Shown: piece by piece, positions 55,720 through 64,000 of the stretch
Position numbering within the stretch: the stretch's first letter is position 1
Layout: each line of letters begins with the position of its first letter
Origin: Neopestalotiopsis rosae
Taxonomy: Eukaryota > Ascomycota > Sordariomycetes > Amphisphaeriales > Sporocadaceae
NCBI GenBank assembly: GCA_023078685.1
Contig: JALGAS010000002.1
Location: 3,596,001 to 3,660,000, forward strand
DNA length: 64,000 nucleotides
Reading direction: 5' to 3'
Notes under the pieces: model-generated
The model's database searches: none
What the model was told of the DNA's origin: nothing
The model's input: only the letters and a program-made list of their open reading frames with translations
Position numbers and translations under genes: made by a program

Positions 55720-56832
55720 TTAACCAAGAGTGGCAGCAGGGTGGATCGTGGTAGGAGTTCGCGACAGATCGATACCAATAGTCAACCAAGCCAAGAAGCC
55801 GTCCTCGATGCTGTCGCCGAGCTGAACGTAGTTGAAGACGGGGTCATTGTCGTTGCCGACCTCGACGGCAAAGACGCGGTCCTCGGCGTTGGAGGTGACG
55901 GGGTTGGTGTTGGCGCTGTAGGGGGAAATGGTCTCGACAATGTCGCGGACGGACTGGTCCCAGAAGACCTGGCCGACGTGCTGGGCGGTCAGGTCGTAAA
56001 AGGTGCCGTTCTCGCGGGGCTCGGCGTCGAGGTGGAGGATGGTGTGCACGTGGGTGGCGCGGCCCGAGTAGTGGCCCTGGAAGGGAAGAGCAAACGTCAG
56101 CTTCAGTACCTAGGTAGTTGAGGCTAAATCATTTTTGTCACTTACAGGGAAGATAGTATCGAATTGAGCAACACCATCGGCATCCGTGGGCTGAACGCCT
56201 CTCAAGAAGGTCAGGCCGAGCTGAGACTGGCCGTTACCGCCGTTGCTGGTACCGGAATAGACACCAGTGCTGTTGGCATTGAAGATCTCGTAGTAAGCGC
56301 CCTCGATGGGCTCGCAGGTGGTGTAGTCCAGGAATTGGAAGTCGTAGTGCACCGGGATACCAGGCTCAGTCTCGACCAGATCGGAGCGTACATATTCACC
56401 AGCGACATCTAGGAAATACATTAGTCAATAACAGCACGCGAGGCTTCAAAAGCATTTCAACATACAGTACGGTCCACTCTCACCCTCGGGAGTCAGGACA
56501 CAAGATGCGTTGGAGGCAAACAGAGTGGTGGTGGGTGTAGTGAGATCATATCCCGAGTCGGTAGCGTTGTGGTCAGTGGCCAGGACGGTGCCGAGATCGC
56601 GGCGGGAGACAATGCCGCGCTTTTGCTGAAGCGCCTGCACGGTCGCCGCACGGCGAGCAATGGCGCGGTCCTCGATACCACGAGCCTTGGCCTTGGAGGC
56701 GCAGTGGGCAATATTTCCGCGCGTGGTCAGGAGAAATTCCTGTCGCTTGACGAGTTCTTCCTCGAGTTCCTGGCCAGTGTGTGCCAGAGCCACACCCGAA
56801 ACCACAGCGAGCAGAAGAACTTGGAAGCGCAT
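55720..56832 (-). CDS. Secreted intradiol ring-cleavage dioxygenase
   Basis: 328 aa from exons 56832-56466, 56408-56146 and 56076-55720. Signal peptide MRFQVLLLAVVSGVALAHTG, then a pro-like N-terminal segment with dibasic pairs (VKRQEF, QQKRG, VSRRD). Joining exons 1 and 2 gives SGPYYVAGEYVR, which holds the first iron-ligand Tyr. Exon 3 opens GHYSGRATHVHTILH, giving the second Tyr and the two His ligands of the non-haem Fe(III) site. These are the hallmarks of intradiol (catechol/protocatechuate-type) dioxygenases, which cut the aromatic ring of catechols between the two hydroxyls. Fungal secreted members act on lignin-derived or host aromatic compounds. The start at 56832 is preferred over one 17 codons upstream because it begins the signal peptide. 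Confidence 0.9.
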
Positions 56833-56927
56833 TTTGGGCAGATGGAAAGATTGTGTAAAGGACAGTGTTGTAGTTGATGCCAAAGTGATCTTCAGATTAT
56901 CTCATCAGTATAGCGGCCGCAATCATG

Positions 56928-56937
56928 TTTATATATA
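56928..56937 (-). promoter_or_regulatory. TATA box of the intradiol dioxygenase
   Basis: TATATATAAA on the minus strand about 96 bp upstream of the chosen ATG at 56832. Confidence 0.5.
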
Positions 56938-57613
56938 TGCCTAACAACATGTTCAAATCGCCTATTTAGGAATCTCGGAAGGTTATTGAACACAAGCTTA
57001 AACTGAGGTGACCTCCGTTCTCCATAATCTGCGAGACTCGTCATCAACGAAGGGATTCTTCTCAGCATCTCGCTCTCTGGATTACGCGTCGGTTGTGTCG
57101 GTTTACATTAGTATACTCCAGAGCCCTTGAAGTCTACCTAGGCGACGGCTACTTGGTTGCAGTATGCGTAATGTATGAAATACAATTGGTGGCAAAGGCC
57201 TGTTTGTGGATGCGCCTAGGTTGTTACATTGACAGCGATCTTCCATATGTAGACTATATAAACACAACGATGAACCGGGATGGCGCATTGTGCATTCCTT
57301 GCCGTGCTTGGACCCGTCCTTGGCATTGTACGCGACGACAACTGACTGCTTAAATTTACGTACCACTTTCTGCTGCTCTATTCGACTCAGCTTGCTCGGT
57401 GTGATCTCGTCATTTCTGGTCAAGAGTTGCTCATGGAGTCGGTTGCTTTTCTCTTCCGTACTATTTGTGAAAACTTCAGCAGTTCGAAGATGTCTATGTA
57501 AAGAATTTTATGGACCACAAGGTACCAGAACTTCAAAGTCTTTAAGCTCCCACCGAGATGGTAGTCAAGACGCATACAAGAGAAATACTTCCATCCTCGA
57601 TACACAACTGCCC

Positions 57614-57643
57614 ATGAGTGGCGCACCAATGAGTGGCGCACCA
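57614..57643 (+). repeat. Perfect 15-bp tandem duplication
   Basis: ATGAGTGGCGCACCA occurs twice in direct succession. It does not lie in a gene I can support. Confidence 0.9.
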
Positions 57644-59144
57644 ATGGAAACTTCGCAGAACAAGGTTTCTTCAGGGCGACGCAATCCTCAATTCGAGACC
57701 GTGCAGTTGAGACTTGGCAATTGCTCGCTTGGATGGCATCACCTGCTGATTTGCTGAGCTGTGTGATATGGGACGAGGATTTGACCAAGTCAGACCTCAG
57801 CGGCCGGGCCGTAATCCAGAGATGAACAGCTCCTGAGCATACTGGATTGCGGGAGGTGGCTTGAAGGGGCAGGCGAATGGAGATGTGGAGGCTTTCCAGG
57901 TTGATCATGAGTAAAGGAAATTCACAAGGTCGAGAAGTCGGAGTTGTGAGGACAGAGCATGACGGACTTGTATGGCGTACTGCGAAGCTATAGACGGCAT
58001 CTCTGGACGAACTACGGATCCTTGACTGCCGATGCAACAGTAGCCTGCATATGCCCATGTCTTGGGGCTCTGGAACCCATCTCTGTTTTGTGGAGCCTGG
58101 CCAGTGAGTCGTAATCCTGCTCTCGCTAAACATCCTCTTTTGCAACCCAAATGTGCCGGCGGGGAAATTTCATAACAAATAGTGATCAAAAGACAAAGAA
58201 CTCATAGACACCCTGTGAACCCAGGATTTTGGGGCCCAGCAGATCAAAGAACGGTATGCCAGTTGTTTTTAAACTAGAGAGACACTCAGAGTTGACACAA
58301 TCTACTGACCTCTGTTCTTTTGGTGTTTTCTGTCGGACTGTCAGCGTATTTATAGCGAGATTTCTTCGATGCAAATTGTAGGGCTTCTCTCCATGTACAA
58401 TTAATCCGCCGGGGCTTTGATGGTTCTTGGAAACAAATGGCAAAAGTGGTTCCACACCGCGAGGAAGATCCCTCCCAATGGACCAACTGTTGCCATACCA
58501 TGACCTCTGCATGTGAAAGAGCAACTTATGACGAATGTAGGCTCAGGGCCATGGGCTCAGTACATGATACTGAACCAAAGTACACACCAGAAAGTGATCA
58601 AAGTTTGTCCCTCTTCTACTCTGTACATCCCAAGGTCAGTGGTAAAGCCACTACAGCATTCGGACTCTTGCTACGGTAGACAATGGGCTGCTCTTTCTCA
58701 ACGGCGTCGTAATTTGAACAAGAACCAATCAGTACAACTCATCAAGGCAACAAGGACGAGCGACTAGCTGTTTGCGATGATTTATGGGGCCGTCCAAATA
58801 TGTCAGGTCAAATAACTTTAATCGTTCCACTGGGTATGCATACGTACGCATTGCAAATCGTGAAGCTGTTATTGGTCTTTCTTTCGCCTCCCCTTGCAGT
58901 AAATCCGTTTCGAGTTCATTAAAGGGACATCGGCGCGCGGCAGTGGGTGTCGAACCCGGTACTAGGGTGCGTGGCTGCATAAGAGCGCAGTGCAGCGTTT
59001 GCGGCCGAGATTCCTGTTTCCCTTTGACGATGGGGCAAAAGTTAGTTCAATCTGGGGGTCTGGAGTCTCTGGTCGGCATTCCCCACACGCCAAACGCTTG
59101 TTGTAGAGACTGGAGGCTCTCCCGCGTGAAGTAATGCACCGGCG

Positions 59145-59197
59145 CGTAGTTTACTCGGACCGGAGATAGATGGCTCGGCTCGTAGATAACTCGGACC
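59145..59197 (+). repeat. Degenerate tandem repeat, 36-bp period
   Basis: CGTAGTTTACTCGGACC at 59145-59161 recurs with two mismatches at 59181-59197. Confidence 0.6.
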
Positions 59198-59776
59198 TTG
59201 AGTATACATAATTCAGATGGCCTCCTTCATCATACTTTGAAAGTTAAGTTCGGGAGTTTATCCTTAAAACTTAAAAACATTAGTTCTGGAATGACTTCTG
59301 TGAGCTCATAATTACACAAAAGGCAAACGCACATGATGAAGAAAACACGACGCCGAACAATTGCGAGTATGGTGACGACAAGGCGTCCAAGGTCCGATGT
59401 ACAAGCAGACATAGTTGCCATAGGACGAAGGAAGCAGTCGAGAATTTCCAAAGGCACAAGCAAAATGGCATAACTGGACCGACACTCTCTTGGAGACACA
59501 GAGAATGTTTATCAAGGTTGACGTTCGACAGCTATGAGACGACCAGCACAACGGATACTCAGTCTTTTGTTTCTTCGACGATCATACGTATTAGTGGGAG
59601 CAGAGTTCTTCTCATATTTCAAATGGATAATAAGCGGTCCGGCATACATCTTGGCCCCGGCTAGAGGAATATCGCTTCCGAAGCGCGATGTTACAACAAC
59701 TCTTAGATGTCCGGCACACAAGGTCTCCACATGTACAAACTGCGAGAGTGGAATTCGCAACAATCACTGCCGTTTA

Positions 59777-61742
59777 CTATGCACTTGCATCGTCCCGTAT
59801 CAATTCGGCCGCACGCTCTCCAATGCCATAGGCCGGCATCTGCGTATTGCCGCTGTGAGCAACGGGCATTATGCTACAGTCCACCACACGGAGGCCCTTT
59901 GCCCCGTAGACCCTCAGGCGCTCATCGACCACCGCCATGGGGTCATCGCGCTGACCCAGCTTACACGTGCCCACCGGGTGGTAGGAGGTGGATGTGTACT
60001 TTTCCACATAGGGCTGCCAGTCCTCGTTGGTCGAAAACGTGTGGTGGCTCTGATCGGGCGGCCAGGAGCCCTTGATCTTGTCCTTGGTGCCGGCGCCCGT
60101 GGTGATGAGCTCGTTGGCAAAGCGGACGCCCTCGGACATCATCAAGAGGTCGCGCCGGTCGGAAAAGTACCGGTGGTCGATGGTGGGGTTTTCGAGGGGG
60201 TCGGCGCTCTTGAGCGTCACCTCGCCGCGGGACTGCATGCCCATGAGCACACACGCCATGCCAAAGGCGAATTCGCCCTCCTTGGGCACATCGGTCCATC
60301 TTTGTGGTCCGTATCAGTAGATTGAAGGAATAATTGGGAACTTCACTGTGCCAGTAAGACTTACTCTGGAGGTCCACCGTAGGCAATTGTGTGAGCATAC
60401 TCGACATTCGGTTGACTCTGAGTTTGTCCCATAGGATCACGACCGGGCTGACGTTCAAAGCTTCGCCATTCTTCATTTTCGCGAGACAGTCGATCGTCCA
60501 GGCGTGCCCACGCGACGGTACCAAATGGGAAAGAGGACAGCCACCCCGTTTTGTTCTCTTTCCAATCCTTGACGGCATTTTCCAAGGAGTTGGGGGCGTG
60601 ATGAATTTTTGCATCTTCGGTAAGGCCTTCTTCATTGACTTGATAGTAGAAGAAGATGAGCTGGTGATCAGAGAGGTTCTTGCCTACGCCGGGCAGATCG
60701 ATCGCGCAGGGGATTCCAAGCGCGTCCAGTTCTGCTTTGGGTCCAACGCCAGAGCGCAGCAAAATGGCTGGAGAACCATAACTTCCACTCGACAATATGA
60801 TTTCTTTGCGAGCAAAAGCCTCGTGCCGATTACCGCTTTTATCCACGTATTGAACTGTTCGGGCTCGAGGAGTACCATCGGGTTCGCCTTCAAAGATGAT
60901 TTTGTCGGCTGTAGAGTGACAACGGATCTCGACATTGTCTCTCTTGATGTCCTTGGCGACATAGTCGGCCCCCGTGGATCGAGAGCCCTTCCAGGTCGTC
61001 CGCATCGCGTGCCCGCAACCGTGGCCCGTTTCGCCTGTGCTAAACAAGTCTGGAACGTAAGGTAGGCCTTTGGACTGGAAGCTCTCCAAGAAGAGATCAC
61101 CAAGACGCCCGCACGGTGCTGGTTCAATGTGGACAAGCCCGTCATATCCGTGAGCATTCTTGTCTTCGGGGAACCATTCCTGGTGGTGGAACATTTCGGC
61201 CTGTAAATGACACGATTAGAGATAAGCTAGATTGACATCGATTATTGCGGCATCTACCTTTTTCATGGCGCGGAACATTTCATCACCACTCCACTCGGGG
61301 AAACCCCAATCATCATAGTCTTGCTTGACTCCACGCACGCACAGAGTCGCATTGACACAGCTGCTGCCGCCCAGAAATTTGCCTCGGGGAAGGCGGCATT
61401 GGCGACCATTGAGGCCCGGCTGCGGCGGAGTGACGAAGCCCCAGTCTGTCTCTCCTTCATGGTTCAGGGCCCAGCTATGTCCGGTCAGAAGCTGGTCATT
61501 GTCTCGAGATTCGATGGGACCGAGATGGTACTACTTACGCACCAGCCATGTGCACATTATCAACTTCTGCACTATCTCCGCCTGCCTCGAGCAGAAGGAT
61601 CTTGACTTTTGGATCCTCTGACAGACGTGCGGAGACAGCGGAACCGCTTGTACCACCTCTGCGATGCAACATCAGTATCCTGTCACAGACTGATCTCGTT
61701 ATCATCTTACCCAACAACAATGTAGTCAAACTCATCAGCCAT
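59777..61742 (-). CDS. GMC oxidoreductase (choline dehydrogenase-like)
   Basis: 575 aa from exons 61742-61711, 61658-61539, 61474-61258, 61200-60365 and 60299-59777, all in phase. The first join rebuilds the FAD dinucleotide motif VVGGGTSGSAVSARLS with LLLEAG at the strand end. GMC signature 1 is seen as GKFLGGSSCVNATLCVRG and signature 2 as the SSGSYGSPAILLRSGVGP block. The C-terminal YHPVGTCKLG carries the catalytic His, and SGNTQMPAYGIGERAAELI closes the FAD domain. There is no signal peptide, so it is probably cytosolic or peroxisomal, unlike secreted aryl-alcohol or glucose oxidases. It oxidises an alcohol, substrate undefined. A TATA box lies 110 bp upstream. Confidence 0.92.
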
Positions 61743-61851
61743 GTCAAATAATCAGTATTGTCAGTAGTTCAGAGCCGTAATAAGTGAGTCGATATCACAG
61801 TCTATCATCGCAGACCATCTTGCATCGCTGAAGCAGACATTGTACTCAGGG

Positions 61852-61859
61852 TTTATATA
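61852..61859 (-). promoter_or_regulatory. TATA box of the GMC oxidoreductase
   Basis: TATATAAA on the minus strand, 110 bp upstream of the ATG at 61742. Confidence 0.55.
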
Positions 61860-62599
61860 TCTTGATGTGATGTGCGTTCCAAACTAGCATAGAGCTTCTT
61901 CGAGTTGATAGGGGTCTATCTTGCATCTGCAGCCGTCCGAAGCGAATACGCATCCCGGTGAGAATACGCAGGCCGGTCAGATTGGTCAGGCGGATAAGAC
62001 CCTAGACTAACTCCAATTGCGGCACCTCCGCTGGCAGCGATTTCTCCCCTTATTAATCAATATTGCGTTGATCATACCAAGTCTGTCGCTGACTGCAGCA
62101 TACTTACATAGAAGTGTCCAATTCGAGTTCTTGGTGCTTGCGGAACGTGGGGTATTGGTCAAGATTTCTACGTCTTGGCTTACAGTTGTGCTCCATGACA
62201 ATGTCGACCTGCTATACCTGAAATCAATGCATGTGATCGAACCAAGCACTTCTGGGATACCTACCAACATTGAGGTTCCAAGAATTTAAACAATACCAAT
62301 CAGTTGACTTGGCGACCTCTTTACCCTACTCGCATTGTGTTTCTTATATTTGAAAGTATTCTGATCAATTCCCCAGCTCCCGCTGTTGTGCTCCCCCAAG
62401 TTCTGCCATCATGGTCACTCGAATTGTAGCCTAAAGATGGATTTAATCCAACTGGCGATTACGCAGTTACCTGTGATACTTACTGTAGCGTCATTTTCTG
62501 GCGCCTTCAAGGGGTCAGGCATAGCCTTGGGCTTACGCTGAACCTCTCTTTCGGCCATCTTGCTGCTCGATAGTAGCGCAAGTTCCGTCCGACGCTCCG
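61860..62599. other. Intergenic region, GMC to NACHT pseudogene
   Basis: About 740 bp including the GMC upstream region and the poorly defined 3' end of the pseudogene. A minus-strand frame at 62415-62603 may be remaining pseudogene sequence. Confidence 0.45.
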
Positions 62600-64000
62600 A
62601 CATGGAGGCCGGAAAGTATTCTTTACTCCCATCATCGGTGTCACTCTGGTCATAAGGTCCTGCAAACTCGTACCCGGCACTTTTGCAAATGCTTGATCAA
62701 AGACAAGCAGTGGCCGGCTTGAAAGGCACAGCTTGATAGTTGGGACTTGGTGCATTCGTTGAAAAGGTCAACGATGTCCAAACAGTCTCCCTCATACTCA
62801 TCCAACCCATCAATCAGCAGACATATCTTGAATCTGTTCTCAACAGTTTGTACAGCCTTTGAAAGGCGTTCTTGAGCTCTACCATTGTCGGGCTTTTGGC
62901 CGAGGCGGTAACAGCGGAGAGTCAGGAGATAGCTGAGCGCCTATGATACCTATTGTTATCGAATACACAGTGTTCCAAACATCTGGGAGCATTTCTGGTA
63001 GAAGTTCCCGATGACCTTGGAGAATCATGTAGAGCAGAGATCTCAAGAGCCGACGCTGCGATCTCTGCTCTTCATCTCCGCTGCTCTATGTGGAAAGGCC
63101 GTAGACTTTGGCGGGCATGTTGCCAACCCAAGCTTCGAGTTGTTTTCATCCTCTTTGCGTTTTCAAAGATATACCTCATCGGAGTAGATTTGCCAGACCC
63201 TGCCTTGCCATTGATCCAACAGATGCCCTTGCCTGTTCGAAGCCACTCGACAAAGTTACTCCATTTCCTATCCGCAATGTCATTGTATATTCATTCAAAT
63301 GTTTCAACATGAGGAAGGTCAATGCTCTCTCGGCGATTATCCAGAGTATCAAATGACAGACTTTCAAGGATATCGTTTTGTGTCATCAAGACGCACAGTT
63401 CCTCTTCTAGCTGCGCTTCTTGGGCGAATGTTGCTGGCTCAAAGGTATTGGTAACATTGGGTCCTTTTCGGGAGAGAAAGCTTCCCGGTTGTATCTTACC
63501 TCGCAAGACCTCATTCGGGTGTTGGACATCACAGACCTCTCTCTCGGCTTGTGCCTCTTGCATCTCGATGATTTTAGTCGAGCAGCGAATTCCTACCGAA
63601 TCGATAGGAGGATACGAAACTCAATCTCGCCCCGAAATTCTTTGAGTGTTGCCACCATTTCCTCCGTTTCAATCTTGTTCCAAGAGGCAGCCAGAGCCTT
63701 CTTGAAACTTCACCATTTGGAAAATCGCCGTCTTGAGCCCAGTTCATCTGCCACTGAGCCGTCGTGACCTAGCTGCAGCGCCTGGTGGCGGGTAGATACT
63801 GCGCTGAGTCCTGATACGATCATACGAACATTTAGCCTCTTTCCTGCGTTATCTCCTGGCAATTGCGTCGCCTTTGGTTGTAATCTCTTGATGCGATCGA
63901 ACAAAACCACTGCAATTTCGTGGCACCTGATGCACAGTCTAGCCAATGCGTCGTCATCTCCAGTGCGATCTTCCTTCTTCACCCGCGGGATAGAACGGAA
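62600..64000 (-). pseudogene. Decayed NACHT-domain (NLR-like) gene, partial
   Basis: The remains of a fungal NACHT NTPase gene, running off the right edge so its N-terminus is not seen. Reading leftwards on the minus strand: a helical N-terminal region typical of the family (LARLCIRCHEIA, FKKALAASWNKIE, MVATLKEFRGEIEFRILLS), a conserved HVETFE block, WLRTGKGICWINGKAGSGKST (Walker A at 63183-63209), LLRSLLYMIL, Walker B LLIDGLDEYEGD (about 62790-62820) and LCLSSRPLLVFD. The reading frame is destroyed. In-frame stops occur at 63710-63712, 63593-63595 and 63291-63293, and homology changes frame near 63560, 63080, 62850 and 62735. Intact members are STAND switches in self/non-self recognition. 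This copy cannot make that protein. Confidence 0.85.

Larger units (their letters stand above)
56938..59776. other. 2.8 kb gene-poor region
   Basis: Several overlapping frames on both strands (for example 57420-58145 minus) without family resemblance. Contains a 15-bp tandem duplication (57614-57643) and a degenerate 36-bp-period repeat (59145-59197). The right end is the 3' side of the GMC gene. Confidence 0.5.

Noticed and set aside
13440..57160. CCTAGG-containing motifs scattered between genes as a dispersed repeat
   Set aside because: The total count is not above the chance expectation for a six-base word in 64 kb; kept only as a note under the palindrome.
57420..58145. 241-codon minus-strand frame
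   Set aside because: Composition looks random, with no family resemblance, and it contains the 15-bp tandem duplication out of any conserved context.
58930..59000. GTCGAACCC-type string resembling a tRNA T arm or a retroelement primer site
   Set aside because: The T stem pairs poorly, no A box exists, and distance to the expected TGG start is wrong for a primer-binding site.

Overview
This window reads as nuclear DNA of a filamentous ascomycete, most likely a Sordariomycete and possibly Hypocreales. The genes are broken by short GT-AG introns of about 50-70 nt. Intergenic regions are long. The gene set is typical of moulds: a Zn2Cys6 regulator, secreted carbohydrate-active enzymes, an STL1-type sugar porter, a GMC oxidoreductase, a secreted intradiol dioxygenase and a NACHT (NLR-like) pseudogene. 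I found no bacterial operons, CRISPR array, rRNA or convincing tRNA. Exon joins below were made by hand by matching donors, acceptors and reading phase.

Layout. 0.3-4.4 kb: Zn2Cys6 transcription factor, then a SAM methyltransferase in tandem. 4.8-10.4 kb: housekeeping membrane genes, with the sec18/NSF ATPase (minus) divergent from a Dgk1-like CTP-dependent diacylglycerol kinase (plus). 10.4-15.6 kb: a 5 kb gene-poor tract with low-complexity repeats, leading to a TATA-driven gene for a small coiled-coil protein. 16-23 kb: conserved nuclear and unknown proteins (an acidic Arg/Gly-containing protein, a lipocalin-like unknown, a LENG1/Cir_N splicing-type protein, an F-box protein). 23.6-32 kb: accessory metabolism (secreted nucleoside hydrolase, small membrane protein, MDR oxidoreductase divergent from a zinc-cluster-less regulator, rhamnogalacturonan-acetylesterase-like SGNH hydrolase). 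32.5-36 kb: housekeeping Spb4 RNA helicase and a stomatin. 39.5-46 kb: a GH3 beta-glucosidase and an STL1-like sugar porter, both minus. 50-52.4 kb: Clr5-domain/ankyrin protein. 52.4-64 kb: gene-poor accessory DNA with a MITE-like inverted-repeat element, a secreted intradiol dioxygenase, an intracellular GMC oxidoreductase and the remains of a NACHT ATPase gene running off the right edge.

Working links. The GH3 enzyme, sugar porter and SGNH esterase fit plant-polysaccharide breakdown and uptake, and the intradiol dioxygenase and GMC enzyme fit aromatic or alcohol oxidation. These are inferences from family, not a proven cluster. The oxidoreductase/regulator pair at 27.3-30.2 kb shares a 430 bp divergent promoter holding a repeated 14-mer. 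The most unusual sequence structures are a perfect 14-bp-stem hairpin four bases upstream of the sec18 start codon, the decayed NACHT gene, the MITE-like element and a Gly/Ser insertion with a Lys-Arg pair inside the GH3 catalytic domain.
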